64,000 nt of DNA from Thalassotalea sp. 273M-4 (GTDB lineage Bacteria; Pseudomonadota; Gammaproteobacteria; Enterobacterales; Alteromonadaceae), in NCBI RefSeq assembly GCF_041410465.1, contig NZ_CP166961.1, positions 744,001 to 808,000 on the forward strand, given 5' to 3'. The translations under genes and the position numbers were made by a program. The notes under the pieces are model-generated. The model saw nothing but the letters and a program-made list of their open reading frames with translations, did no database searches and was not told where the DNA came from. How positions within the stretch are numbered: the first letter of the stretch is position 1; each line of letters begins with the position of its first letter. This document shows positions 36,092 through 45,167 of this stretch, one piece after another.

Positions 36092-36615
36092 TGATTTTCC
36101 TGATAGAACTTTGGGAATCTGTCAGGGAATTTATTGCGACAGGTGGCTTTGTTTTATACTTTGTTGCCATCGCTCTCTTCTTAATGTGGATCTTAATGAT
36201 CGAGAAGTATTGGTTTTTAACCGCAGTATTCCCGAAAATGAAACGTGACATTATTGCACGTTGGGATGCTCGTGAAGATACAACTTCTTGGTATGCTCAC
36301 AGAATTAGAGATAATTGGATTTCCGAAGCAGCAGAGATATTGGATGCACGCATGATCACCATCAGAACGTTGGTCGCTATGTGTCCCCTTATCGGCCTTT
36401 TAGGCACTGTAACCGGTATGATTGCGGTATTCGAAATTATGGCGGTACAAGGTACTGGTAACCCGCGCTTAATGGCAGCGGGTATCTCGATGGCAACAAT
36501 TCCGACAATGTCCGGTATGGTTGCAGCACTGTCTGGCGTATTTTTTAGCTCCAGATTAGACGCGAAAGTAAAAATGGAGAAGGCGAAGCTAATCGATAGC
36601 TTACCTCATCACTAG
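36091..36615 (+). CDS. exbB2: ExbB2 proton channel protein
   Basis: This 174-residue MotA/TolQ/ExbB protein has three membrane helices: VLYFVAIALFLMWILMIEKY, then LVAMCPLIGLLGTVTGMIAVF and MSGMVAALSGVFFSS. With ExbD and TtpC it should use the proton gradient to energise TonB. It is translationally coupled to ttpC and lies 12 bases before exbD. Confidence 0.93.
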   Translation: MIFLIELWESVREFIATGGFVLYFVAIALFLMWILMIEKYWFLTAVFPKMKRDIIARWDAREDTTSWYAHRIRDNWISEAAEILDARMITIRTLVAMCPLIGLLGTVTGMIAVFEIMAVQGTGNPRLMAAGISMATIPTMSGMVAALSGVFFSSRLDAKVKMEKAKLIDSLPHH

Positions 36616-36627
36616 AGAGATATTCTA

Positions 36628-37032
36628 ATGGCTCGTAAAACAAGACGTGAAGAAGAAGATGCAGTAATTGATATGACACCGATGCTAGATATCGTGTTCA
36701 TCATGCTTATCTTCTTCATCGTAACCACTTCATTCGTTAAAGAAGCTGGTATTGATGTGCAAAAGCCGAAAGCGGCTAATGCAAGTGCAAAACCATCTGC
36801 AAATATTTTCATCGCGGTTCGTGAGAACGGTGAAATTTGGATGGACAAACGTATGGTTGACGTAGAGCGTGTTTCTGCAAACATTGAAAAATTACTAGCA
36901 GAGCAACCTACAGATATCGTTATTATTCAAGCTGACAAGGGTGCCCGTCACGGTACTGTTGTAAAAGTAATGGATGCTATCAAGGACGCAGGGATCGATA
37001 AGATTTCAATTGCTGCAGCGACGGGTGGTTAA
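36628..37032 (+). CDS. exbD2: ExbD2 biopolymer transport protein
   Basis: This 134-residue protein has one membrane helix (about 19-42) with the essential proton-path aspartate at residue 21 (TPMLDIVFIMLIFF) and a periplasmic domain ending DAIKDAGIDKISIAA. The family partner of ExbB. It lies 2 bases before the tonB start. Confidence 0.95.
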   Translation: MARKTRREEEDAVIDMTPMLDIVFIMLIFFIVTTSFVKEAGIDVQKPKAANASAKPSANIFIAVRENGEIWMDKRMVDVERVSANIEKLLAEQPTDIVIIQADKGARHGTVVKVMDAIKDAGIDKISIAAATGG

Positions 37033-37034
37033 TT

Positions 37035-37661
37035 ATGGTTCGCTTTATAGTTTCAGCACTATTAGGCGTTGCAGTAACCTTTGCGTTGTTTGTCTTAATG
37101 GCATTCTTGATTTCAGGTGGGGCAAAGCGTTATGACGATGGCGGTAACAGCGTTGTTATCGAAATTTTGTCAACGCCGCCTAAGTCAAATGTTCAGCAAC
37201 GTAAGCGTGTGCCGCCACCGCCGCCACCGCCACCTAAAACGCCGCCAAAACCTTCGACTCCTGAGCCGGAGATGAATAACAGCAATTCGGGTGTGACTTT
37301 CAACGTTCCAGGCGTTGAATTGAGTGGTACATCAACATCATTAGATGCTCCTGGTGCTGGTTTTGGTCGCGATGGTGAAGCAACACCTATCGTTCGTATC
37401 GAACCTAAGTACCCGATTCAGGCTGCTCGTGATGGTAAAGAAGGTTGGGTTCAACTGAGCTTTACGATTGACACATTAGGTGGGGTTAAGGATGTAGAAG
37501 TTATTGCTTCTGAACCAAGACGTATTTTCGATAAGGAAGCCAAACGTGCGCTTCGTAAATGGAAATACAAACCAAAAGTTGTTGATGGTAAACCAATTGA
37601 ACAGCCAGGTATGACTGTACAGCTAGACTTTAGAATGAACCAGGAAGGAGGAGCACAATAA
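37035..37661 (+). CDS. tonB2: TonB2 energy transducer
   Basis: This 208-residue protein has an N-terminal membrane anchor (about 5-28) and a proline-rich spacer near residue 60 (runs of Pro, then KTPPKPSTPEPE). The C-terminal TonB domain runs from about 118 to 205 (RIEPKYPIQAARDGKEGWVQ, KEAKRALRKWKYKP). The periplasmic spacer is short, as in TonB2-type proteins. It should contact the TonB boxes of receptors such as the two encoded upstream. It is coupled to the TPR gene by TAATG. Confidence 0.95.
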   Translation: MVRFIVSALLGVAVTFALFVLMAFLISGGAKRYDDGGNSVVIEILSTPPKSNVQQRKRVPPPPPPPPKTPPKPSTPEPEMNNSNSGVTFNVPGVELSGTSTSLDAPGAGFGRDGEATPIVRIEPKYPIQAARDGKEGWVQLSFTIDTLGGVKDVEVIASEPRRIFDKEAKRALRKWKYKPKVVDGKPIEQPGMTVQLDFRMNQEGGAQ

Positions 37662-38920
37662 TGATGAAAAAACTTATTACGTCTTCACTAATGGTTGCAT
37701 TTGTTACGACAGCGGCATTACCAATGTCTGCAGTATCGTTTGCCGCTGATGCTCCTAAGCAAGAGCAAAAGAAGAAACGTACAAAGATCGTTGGTCCAGC
37801 CGTAGGTAAAAAAGTACAGAAAGCTTTTGAAGCCTACTCTGAAGATCGCATTGACGATGCTTTAGTGTTGTTATTGGAAATCGAAACCTCGAAAGAATAT
37901 GATCGCGCCTATGTTGATCGCTTTATTGCGAACATGTACGCGACCAAAGGCGGTGCCGATACCAAGAAAGCGTTAAAGTACTTAATCAGTGCGACTAAAG
38001 ACGAAGTTCTAAATGATAAAGAGCATTCTGATTCGATCAAATTACTTGCTGATTTACAGATGCAAGAGCAAATGTTCGAAGAAGCTCTAAAGAACTACGC
38101 GGCTTGGATGGCGTTTACGGGTGAAGAAGATGCTAACACGTATGTTAAAATTGCTAACGCCCACTACGCGCTAAAGCAATTGGATAAAATCATTGAGCCT
38201 GCCAATAGAGCGATCGCGCTTTTTGACAAGCCTAATCAAAATCCATACATTCTAAAGCTAACTTCTTACTATGAACGCAAGATGTACCGTGAAGCTGTTG
38301 ATGTGTTAGAAACCGTTGTGGTTCTTTTCCCTGAAAAGAAAAACTGGTGGACGCAATTAGGTATGTTCTACACCCTAGTAGAAGATTACAAAAAAGCGTT
38401 ATACACATTAGAAATGGCTTACAAGCAAGGTTTCCTTGAAAAAGAATCAGAAATCAAAATGCTTGCTAACCTTTATGCCAGCAACGATGTACCATATCGT
38501 TCAGCTAAATTGTTAGAAAAGTACATCGACAGTGGTTTGGTTACTCGTAATGAAACGAATATGTATGCCATGGCAAATGCTTTTCATGCAGCTCAAGAAG
38601 TTGAAACTGCAGCAAAGTATTTCGGTGAAACAGCAAAAATTTCAAACGATCCTAAACACTATCGTCGTCAAGGCATGTTGTTACAACAGGCCCAGCAGTA
38701 TGATGCCGCTACACAAGCGCTTCAAAAAGCACTTGATTTAGATATCGATGACAAAGGCCGTGTTTACATGACTTTGGCAGAAGCATATTTCTATCAAAAC
38801 AAGTTTAAGAAAGCGACAGTAGCGATTACAGAAGCACAGAAAGACCCTAAAACGCGTAAAGCGGCTAGAGCTTGGGCTTCTTACATCAAAGATACCGCAG
38901 AGCGTAAGAAAAAGATCTAA
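37661..38920 (+). CDS. TPR-repeat periplasmic protein of TonB2 cluster
   Basis: This 419-residue protein has a signal peptide ending near SFA (residue 28) and a basic stretch. A series of helical TPR-like repeats runs to the end (for example AATQALQKALDLDIDDKGRVY). A TPR protein ends this operon in Vibrio (VC1543 position) and other marine bacteria. The likely role is scaffolding for the TonB2-TtpC complex, but that is inference. It is the last gene before a terminator. Confidence 0.88.
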   Translation: MMKKLITSSLMVAFVTTAALPMSAVSFAADAPKQEQKKKRTKIVGPAVGKKVQKAFEAYSEDRIDDALVLLLEIETSKEYDRAYVDRFIANMYATKGGADTKKALKYLISATKDEVLNDKEHSDSIKLLADLQMQEQMFEEALKNYAAWMAFTGEEDANTYVKIANAHYALKQLDKIIEPANRAIALFDKPNQNPYILKLTSYYERKMYREAVDVLETVVVLFPEKKNWWTQLGMFYTLVEDYKKALYTLEMAYKQGFLEKESEIKMLANLYASNDVPYRSAKLLEKYIDSGLVTRNETNMYAMANAFHAAQEVETAAKYFGETAKISNDPKHYRRQGMLLQQAQQYDAATQALQKALDLDIDDKGRVYMTLAEAYFYQNKFKKATVAITEAQKDPKTRKAARAWASYIKDTAERKKKI

Positions 38921-38938
38921 TCTTTCTTAATGCCAATA

Positions 38939-38970
38939 TAAAAAACCAGTCATTGACTGGTTTTTTTTTG
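38939..38970 (+). terminator. Rho-independent terminator of the TonB2 operon
   Basis: AAAAACCAGTCA and TGACTGGTTTTT form the stem and a long T-run follows. Confidence 0.93.
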
Positions 38971-39007
38971 TCTGTCATTTAAACGGTTATTTTTAATTTA
39001 ATCAATA

Positions 39008-39271
39008 ATACCAATCCCATTAAGCTTTTTTACACAACACAGAGTGAGATCAAAGGTTCACTACCAAGTTAAATCTTTTTAGCATAGTCATTCTATGGTT
39101 CAAAAATTTAAAGCCATTAATGGCTATTTGATGCACTCCCTCAGGGCGAGTTTTAAAGGTCTTTATTCTGTCTTATTGATTTTGATAAAGGAATGACCAT
39201 TACCTGAATCAATAACTTGCCTAAAAACCTTTATATTTTCCTGAGTGAGCAAAACTTAGTGGGATTGGTAT
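39008..39271. mobile_element. MITE-like element with 17-bp terminal inverted repeats
   Basis: ATACCAATCCCATTAAG at 39008-39024 and CTTAGTGGGATTGGTAT at 39255-39271 are inverted repeats with one mismatch in 17. The 264-base body has no open frame of note but holds palindromes such as AGCCATTAATGGCT and a CTCCCTCAGGGCGAG segment. The size and structure are typical of a non-autonomous miniature element. Ends with ATA/TAT would suit a TA target, but no longer target duplication is evident. I found no second copy in the window. Confidence 0.7.
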
Positions 39272-39587
39272 AAAGTCTATTCACATAAATCTTTAACCTT
39301 GACAGCACAAAGGGGGGAGGTGGTTAAAAGAGCAAAGCAGCTGTTATTAGAATCCCAACATTGAAAACAGCGTAATACACGACTCGATATAACCAATTCG
39401 ATTTATTTAAATCGATGCTTCTTTTGAACCGATGGGTTTATAAGCTATTAAATTCTGATATTCCTCTTGTAATCAATCTATTATCAACTTATTTTAAAAA
39501 ACTTAATTAAAAAAAGAACTTTATTCACGTTCCTCCCGACTATAAAACTAAATTGAAATAATCTAATTCGGCTCGTAAGGATTGAGA
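39272..39587. other. Upstream region of ECF sigma operon
   Basis: This 316-base AT-rich gap lies between the MITE-like element and the sigma factor gene. It must hold the promoter of the operon, but I cannot assign one. A TAAGGA ribosome site lies at its end. Confidence 0.4.
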
Positions 39588-40136
39588 GTGTTTGAGCGCA
39601 ATGATGAAGCATTAATAAAAAAAGCATTAAACGGCAGTAAATCCGCCTGGATAAGCCTGGTTAAACGCTATGAAAAACCCTTATACAATTATGCCTTTAG
39701 AATGGTGTCAAACCGAGAAGATGCGCTGGACTTGATGCAAGATATCTTTGTTGCAGTATTTAGAAACTTATCTTCGTTTCGAGGCGATAGTAAATTTAAA
39801 AGCTGGCTATTTCGCATTGCTCACTATCGTTGTATTGAGTTTTACCGGAGAAAAAAGTCGACTCTATCGTTAGATGACGAACCTGAAATGGAAGCTCAGA
39901 AGCACCAATCTTGTCCCGAACACAGCACCTTTCAAGCCCGACAATCGAGTGATTTAGTTGATGCCATGGGGCGCTTACCGATAAATCAACGTACGGTTGT
40001 TGAATTAAAGTTTTTTCAACATTTTACCTTTGAAGAAATATCAGAGCAGCTCGGGGTCTCTATTAATACGGTTAAGTCTCGTTTATACACAGCATTAGAC
40101 AAATTAAAAATTACCTTGGAGGTAGATTATGTCTGA
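39588..40136 (+). CDS. ECF-type RNA polymerase sigma factor
   Basis: This 182-residue sigma-70 family protein has region 2 (YNYAFRMVSNREDALDLMQD, then SKFKSWLFRIAHYRCIEFYR) and region 4 with its helix-turn-helix (FEEISEQLGVSINTVKSRLY). There is no region 3 or region 1.1. I prefer the GTG at 39588, with TAAGGA 6 bases upstream, over the TTG at 39582, which sits directly on the ribosome site. It overlaps the next gene by 8 bases, as sigma and anti-sigma pairs usually do. The inducing signal is unknown. Confidence 0.92.
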   Translation: MFERNDEALIKKALNGSKSAWISLVKRYEKPLYNYAFRMVSNREDALDLMQDIFVAVFRNLSSFRGDSKFKSWLFRIAHYRCIEFYRRKKSTLSLDDEPEMEAQKHQSCPEHSTFQARQSSDLVDAMGRLPINQRTVVELKFFQHFTFEEISEQLGVSINTVKSRLYTALDKLKITLEVDYV

Positions 40137-40836
40137 ATCCGATAAACAATTTCAACGGTGGCTTGAGGGTAAACTGTCAACCGATCAATCTCGCCGTTTT
40201 GAGCAGTCTCTAGACACTGATGAGTTCACAAAAGACAGAATGGCTACAGCCAAACATATCGAACAGCAAGTATTTGCCTATGAACAATTGGAGGTACCTG
40301 CTTGGGATAGAGGCAATGCATATGAGGTCGGTAACCACTCATCACGGTTCTGGCCAGGTTGGGCGCCATTATCATTCATATTTTCTTGTTTAGCCCTAGT
40401 GTGCGTCGTGTTTGACGTTCAAGTTAGCTTTGAAAATCAAGGATTCACGGTTAGGGTAAATTCATCACAACACATAAATCAGACCGATCAAGGTCTAAGT
40501 ATGCAAGCGTTTGACGACAAGCTAAAAGCCCATGCCTTAGAGCAAGAGTTAGTACTTGCTGACTTTGCTAGTCAGATGAATCAAAATATTCAGGCCAATA
40601 ATTTACAGTTAGCACAATATTTGATCACCACGACTCGCAGTGAACGCCAGGAAGACATTGCTGATTTCTTAAAATACGTGAACCAACGCCAAAGTGAAGA
40701 TGCTCTTGACGATAAATTGCGATTCCAACGATTGGAATATCAATTACAGAATCAGGCATTAAATTTCGCAACGGTTATGCAAAATCAAGATGAGATCAAT
40801 CAACCAACATATCAAGAATCCAATATTGAGGAGTAA
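40129..40836 (+). CDS. Putative membrane anti-sigma factor
   Basis: This 235-residue protein has an acidic/polar cytoplasmic N-terminal part (1-80; ESDKQFQRWLEGKLS resembles the start of anti-sigma domains), one membrane helix (PLSFIFSCLALVCVVFDVQV, about 82-101) and a Gln/Asn-rich helical periplasmic part. The zinc-binding HxxxCxxC motif of ZAS anti-sigmas is absent. Position and topology suggest it holds the upstream ECF sigma at the membrane. That is inference from context; I do not recognise the family. Confidence 0.6.
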   Translation: MSESDKQFQRWLEGKLSTDQSRRFEQSLDTDEFTKDRMATAKHIEQQVFAYEQLEVPAWDRGNAYEVGNHSSRFWPGWAPLSFIFSCLALVCVVFDVQVSFENQGFTVRVNSSQHINQTDQGLSMQAFDDKLKAHALEQELVLADFASQMNQNIQANNLQLAQYLITTTRSERQEDIADFLKYVNQRQSEDALDDKLRFQRLEYQLQNQALNFATVMQNQDEINQPTYQESNIEE

Positions 40837-40838
40837 CT

Positions 40839-41750
40839 ATGAATAATTTAAATAGATCAGGTATCGCTATTGGCTTGATACTAATATCTTGTTCTCTTTG
40901 GGCAAATAGTCAAAGTGAATATGAACTACTAGGTAAACAGATGGGCATTATGTCCGACATTATTAAATCCAGTAGTCATAAAAACCCAAGTGACAAAAGC
41001 CTTAAAATCCATCATGTTGATCAGTTTTATTTAGCCGGACAAGGGGCAGTGTTCAACTTACGTACTGGCGCGGGTCCTAGGTTAGCCCATTCCGAGGAGG
41101 CGTTGATTGAACTCGTGCCACCAACAGCACCTATCGCCCCCGTTATAATTGACTCAAATTATGGGGATAATTTTGAAGTCATCATTGAACATTCAATAGA
41201 AGAAGCGAACTCAGCACTTGAGTTGGCAAAAGAGCAATTACGACTGAAATCCGATCAAAGTCGCGAACTGAGAGAGCAGCACAGACAGTTATCTTACGAA
41301 CTGCGTGATTTAGAACGGGCAAAGCGTGATTTAAATTATCAAAAGTTACACAGCCAGGATAAAGATAAAGACGTTATCGAACAAGATTTAGCCAAGCTTG
41401 AATTGCGAGAAGCGACGTTAGAAAAAAACAGAGAACAGTTGAAAGAGAAAAAAGCCGCACTTCGAAAGCAGTTGCGCACAGAACAACAAGAAAAATTCCA
41501 ACGGCATCAAGAGTTATTGCAACAACTTGAGGTTAACGTCACTCAATCTTTGTGTGATTACGGTGGTGGATTAAAAGCCTTACCAGCAGATGAACACGTT
41601 ACCATCGTCTTTACAAACTCTGGTGTTCGTACTCGAACTGGGATAAAAGATAAGGTAATGGTGTTTAAGAAAAAAGATATTCGAGAATGTGCCCTAGAAA
41701 ATATTAAGGCTGACACTTTGTTATCGCGAGCCACACGTTATCAATTTTAG
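40839..41750 (+). CDS. Periplasmic coiled-coil protein of ECF module, unknown function
   Basis: This 303-residue protein has an N-terminal signal (GIAIGLILISCSLWA), a short first domain, and a long charged coiled coil at about residues 120-235. A small C-terminal domain has two cysteines (SLCDYGGG and IRECAL) and a VTIVFTNSGVR strand. It begins 2 bases after the putative anti-sigma gene and is followed by a terminator, completing a three-gene operon. I do not recognise the family. A role as sensor, target or anti-sigma partner in the envelope is possible but unproven. Confidence 0.65.
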   Translation: MNNLNRSGIAIGLILISCSLWANSQSEYELLGKQMGIMSDIIKSSSHKNPSDKSLKIHHVDQFYLAGQGAVFNLRTGAGPRLAHSEEALIELVPPTAPIAPVIIDSNYGDNFEVIIEHSIEEANSALELAKEQLRLKSDQSRELREQHRQLSYELRDLERAKRDLNYQKLHSQDKDKDVIEQDLAKLELREATLEKNREQLKEKKAALRKQLRTEQQEKFQRHQELLQQLEVNVTQSLCDYGGGLKALPADEHVTIVFTNSGVRTRTGIKDKVMVFKKKDIRECALENIKADTLLSRATRYQF

Positions 41751-41763
41751 GTGTTAACCCAAC

Positions 41764-41794
41764 AAAAAAATCCCGGTCTATACCGGGATTTTTC
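41764..41794 (+). terminator. Rho-independent terminator of ECF operon
   Basis: AAAAATCCCGGT and ACCGGGATTTTT form the stem with a CTAT loop. The flanking A and T runs could let it serve the convergent bamE gene too. Confidence 0.93.
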
Positions 41795-41824
41795 TAATCA
41801 TCAATTGATTATGTGACAAGAAGT

Positions 41825-42166
41825 TTATTGATCAATTGGTGTGTAAAATGACTCTGGTACGTCAAAATCACCATCAATGCTAGCCAACTTTTCATCTTTG
41901 AATATCACCACGAGTTTTTTCTGTTGATGATATTTTTCATCCTTACCAGATTTAAAGTCATAAACGTAGTGCCATGTATTTTTATTAAAACTATCAAGTA
42001 ATACTGGGTTACCGAGAACAAATTTAACTTGTTCTTTATTCATTCCTATTTGCAGTTTGTCGATTTGTTTTTGCTCTAAGAAATTACCTTGTGGAATATC
42101 GATACGATAAACACAGGCTGAAAGTAGATTAACAGCCAATAAAACAATAAGTGCGCGTGATAACAT
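41825..42166 (-). CDS. bamE: Outer membrane protein assembly factor BamE (SmpA)
   Basis: This 113-residue lipoprotein (lipobox LSAC, Cys18) has the BamE fold. The family signature is YRIDIPQGNFLEQKQIDKLQ, then GMNKEQVKFVLGNPVL and WHYVYDF. BamE helps the BamABCD complex insert beta-barrel proteins in the outer membrane. It stands next to recN as in many gammaproteobacteria. Confidence 0.95.
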   Translation of the reverse strand: MLSRALIVLLAVNLLSACVYRIDIPQGNFLEQKQIDKLQIGMNKEQVKFVLGNPVLLDSFNKNTWHYVYDFKSGKDEKYHQQKKLVVIFKDEKLASIDGDFDVPESFYTPIDQ

Positions 42167-42326
42167 GTAAACTTCCTTGATACCTAATTCTTAAAGGTAT
42201 AATTATTTGAACAAGATAATAACCAAGCAGGCTTTCAGTTGAAAGCCTTTTGTGGTGTTTTTCTAACAATAAGTAAGTTTTTTATCTAAATAGTTCAATT
42301 TTATTTTGTAACCAAATCAGCAACGG

Positions 42327-43991
42327 TTAACTCGCTAATAATTCTCTGGCATTGGCCAAACTTGACTCTGTTATCGTGTCACCTGCTAACAATCGTGCGA
42401 TCTCTCTAGTCCGTTGTTCAGCTTGTAACTCTCTGACTTTGGTCGCGGTTTGTTTGCCATCGGTGATTTTGGCAACAAATAACTGTTGATGACCCTTACT
42501 GGCCACCTGCGGTAAATGGGTCACACAAATAACTTGGGTATTGTTGGCTAAAAGCCTCAGTTGTTTGCCCACCATCGCAGCCGTAGGTCCGCTGATACCA
42601 ACGTCTACTTCATCAAAAATTAGGGTCGGAGTAATAACGCGCTCAGCCAGTATTACCTGAATCGCTAGGCTAATTCGAGATAACTCACCACCCGATGCGA
42701 CTTTATGAATCGACTCTAGGGGCTGGCCAGGGTTCATGCTAACAACAAAGTCGATTATATCGATACCGTCTCTATTGGGCAGAGGATTTTCTCCTTGCTT
42801 TATCAGTACCTTAAATTGTGCGTTGGGCATATTAAGTTGATGCAAACTTGCGGTGATCTTTTGCGCCAACACTTTGGCTGATTTTTGGCGGCTTTTGCTT
42901 AACTTCTCTGCGGCTCGTTGGTAATTTTGCAAGCAAGTTTCAAGCTCATCGTAGATGTGTTCAAGGCGACTGTCATCGTCGGTTAAATGCTCAAGCTGTT
43001 GCGTTAATGCACTATGATGTTGTGCCAACAATTCTGGCGCAACTTGATGTTTTCGCGCCAAGCTAATTGCATTTGAGTAGCGTTCTTCGATAAGGGCAAA
43101 CGATTGCGGATCAATGTCAATGCTTTGTTGGTAATAATTAAGATCTCGATCGGCTTCTTCTACCATAATACATGCATTGTTTATCAGTTCGGCAATGGCT
43201 TTTACATCAATATCTATTTCCGCCAACTTATTTAGCTCATCATTACAGCGTTGTAAGTTAGCTAATACATTAAAGGTTTCATTTGCTGATAATTGCTCAA
43301 TGCACTGACTCGATAGCTGTATGAGTTGTTGGGCATTGCTGTTTCGCTTATAGTCATTCTCTAACTGGATAAACTCAAATTCTTGTAAATTAAATTCATC
43401 CAGTTCTTTAACCTGATACCGTAATAATTCTTTTTGCGCCGCCCGCTGTTGTTTGGCTTGTTCAAGAGTGTCTATTTCTCGTTGCAATTGTCGCCATTGA
43501 CGATAACTGTCTTGCAAATTATTTAACAGCCGCTGATGGTCGGCATAATCATCCAGTAATCGACGTTGTTCATTGTTTTTCATCAATAATTGGTGATCAT
43601 GTTGGCCGTGAATATTAAGTAATAGTGGGCCTAATTGGCGCAATAAGGCTAAGGGCACGGTGCTACCATTAATATAGGCTTTTGACCGTCCTTCTTTATT
43701 TATCACCCGACGAATAATACATTCATCTTCCATTAATAAATCTTGGTTATTGAGCCACTGGCGAGCAGAAGGGCTATTGGTTAAATCGAAACATGCTATT
43801 AACTCGGCTTTTTCAGTACCAGGGCGAACAGCATTGGCTAAAGCTCTATCGCCTAAACATAGGCCTAAAGCATCAATGGCGATGGATTTACCCGCACCTG
43901 TTTCACCGGTTATTACCGTCATACCGCGTTGCCAGTCTATTTCAACATAGTCAACAATGGCGAAGTTTTTTATCGACAAACTTACAATCAT
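42327..43991 (-). CDS. recN: DNA repair protein RecN
   Basis: This 554-residue SMC-like ATPase has Walker A GETGAGKS at residues 29-36, the central coiled coil with its turn, the ABC signature VASGGELSR and Walker B TLIFDEVDVGISG. Length is normal. RecN acts on double-strand breaks with RecA and is usually in the SOS regulon; the space before it (43992-44138) carries ACTAATTACTGTTTATTTATACAGTAATTAGT-like symmetry, of which CTGTTTATTTATACAG resembles a LexA box. Confidence 0.96.
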   Translation of the reverse strand: MIVSLSIKNFAIVDYVEIDWQRGMTVITGETGAGKSIAIDALGLCLGDRALANAVRPGTEKAELIACFDLTNSPSARQWLNNQDLLMEDECIIRRVINKEGRSKAYINGSTVPLALLRQLGPLLLNIHGQHDHQLLMKNNEQRRLLDDYADHQRLLNNLQDSYRQWRQLQREIDTLEQAKQQRAAQKELLRYQVKELDEFNLQEFEFIQLENDYKRNSNAQQLIQLSSQCIEQLSANETFNVLANLQRCNDELNKLAEIDIDVKAIAELINNACIMVEEADRDLNYYQQSIDIDPQSFALIEERYSNAISLARKHQVAPELLAQHHSALTQQLEHLTDDDSRLEHIYDELETCLQNYQRAAEKLSKSRQKSAKVLAQKITASLHQLNMPNAQFKVLIKQGENPLPNRDGIDIIDFVVSMNPGQPLESIHKVASGGELSRISLAIQVILAERVITPTLIFDEVDVGISGPTAAMVGKQLRLLANNTQVICVTHLPQVASKGHQQLFVAKITDGKQTATKVRELQAEQRTREIARLLAGDTITESSLANARELLAS

Positions 43992-44010
43992 GGCCGTACC
44001 CTAATTAAAA

Positions 44011-44042
44011 AACTAATTACTGTTTATTTATACAGTAATTAG
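44011..44042. promoter_or_regulatory. Palindrome with LexA-box core upstream of recN
   Basis: A large, nearly perfect palindrome runs AACTAATTACTG, eight bases, CAGTAATTAGTT. Its centre CTG-TTTATTTATA-CAG has the CTG-N10-CAG form of a gammaproteobacterial LexA box. It lies 20-51 bases before the recN start, where SOS control of recN is expected. Confidence 0.75.
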
Positions 44043-44138
44043 TTTACAGGGTTATTTAATCAATGCAAGCTTAAATTTTGTCCGCAACGATGGTTGAAAG
44101 GTTGCAAACACAAGGGGCGTTTGGCAAATTTGAATGGG

Positions 44139-45014
44139 CTAGTATATTTTATTGCCCCAACTCAATTTACTTCGTAATACATTATAATAATCGTAGTTAA
44201 GGGGATGAATAAGCTGCAATAAATTTTCGCTCTTTTTGATGATGATTTCATCTCCAGGCATCACCGCTAAAATGACGTGTCCATCGCAACTTACTTGCAG
44301 CTCTTCGTGATTATTGGTTGCCGTTACGATTTTAATTTCACTGTTACCATCAACCACAATTGGGCGACTGGTTAAGGTATGCGGAAACATGGGGACTAAA
44401 GATAAGGCATTTAATGTTGGGCTCATAATTGGCCCTCCTGCCGACATTGAATAGGCTGTGGATCCTGTTGGTGTCGATATTATGATGCCATCAGAGCGCT
44501 GAGAAAACATAAACATATTATCAATGTGCACCGCAAATTCCATCATGCTTGCCACTTTACCAGGGTGCAATACCGCTTCGTTAACCGCACTGTTGCTGCT
44601 TTTTAGCATGCCATGGCGATATACTTCAACATGAATTAAAAAGCGTTGTTCGGTTTTTGATTTACCCTGTAAAATCTCTTCTAATGGGGGTAAAAGGTTA
44701 TCTGGCGCTAAGTCGGTTAAAAAACCAAGGTTGCCTCGGTTCACGCCAATCACCCCGATGTCATAACAAGATAACACTCGAGCAGCACCCAGCATATAAC
44801 CGTCACCACCGACGACAATCGCCAGATCTGCTTGCTCACCAATATCGGTGATCTGCACCGGATTTGGTAAATCTAACTGTCTAGCCACTTTTTCTTCCAC
44901 GATGACGGGGTAACCTTGGCTTTGTAAGTACTGAAAAAGAATGGATATTGTGGCTAAAGCACCGTCGTGATCGGGCTTCCCTATTAATCCTATTTTTTTA
45001 TATATTTTAGTCAT
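44139..45014 (-). CDS. nadK: NAD kinase
   Basis: This 291-residue enzyme phosphorylates NAD to NADP. The GGDG motif lies at residues 69-72 ([15 protein letters not shown]). Other landmarks are [18 protein letters not shown] and the [15 protein letters not shown] block. Its start is 153 bases from the divergent grpE start, the standard nadK/grpE arrangement of gammaproteobacteria. Confidence 0.97.
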   Translation of the reverse strand: MTKIYKKIGLIGKPDHDGALATISILFQYLQSQGYPVIVEEKVARQLDLPNPVQITDIGEQADLAIVVGGDGYMLGAARVLSCYDIGVIGVNRGNLGFLTDLAPDNLLPPLEEILQGKSKTEQRFLIHVEVYRHGMLKSSNSAVNEAVLHPGKVASMMEFAVHIDNMFMFSQRSDGIIISTPTGSTAYSMSAGGPIMSPTLNALSLVPMFPHTLTSRPIVVDGNSEIKIVTATNNHEELQVSCDGHVILAVMPGDEIIIKKSENLLQLIHPLNYDYYNVLRSKLSWGNKIY

Positions 45015-45106
45015 TTACCATGCGGGGATTAAAAACACTTACTGGCAGTTTTACCTGTTATCTGTGGTTTGTAAAGGGATCGCATTATAATTAGTTAAAA
45101 ATTATG

Positions 45107-45132
45107 CTTGAATCCTTTATTTATGTCCCCAT
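45107..45132 (+). promoter_or_regulatory. Sigma-32 heat shock promoter of grpE
   Basis: CTTGAA and CCCCAT are separated by 14 bases, an exact match to the core sigma-32 consensus. It lies 35 bases before the grpE ATG. Confidence 0.9.
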
Positions 45133-45167
45133 AATTACCCTCATTGAGATTTATATTGGAGTTATCA

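Noticed and set aside
40129..40836. ZAS-type zinc anti-sigma factor
   Set aside because: There is no HxxxCxxC motif in the cytoplasmic part; only position and topology support an anti-sigma role.
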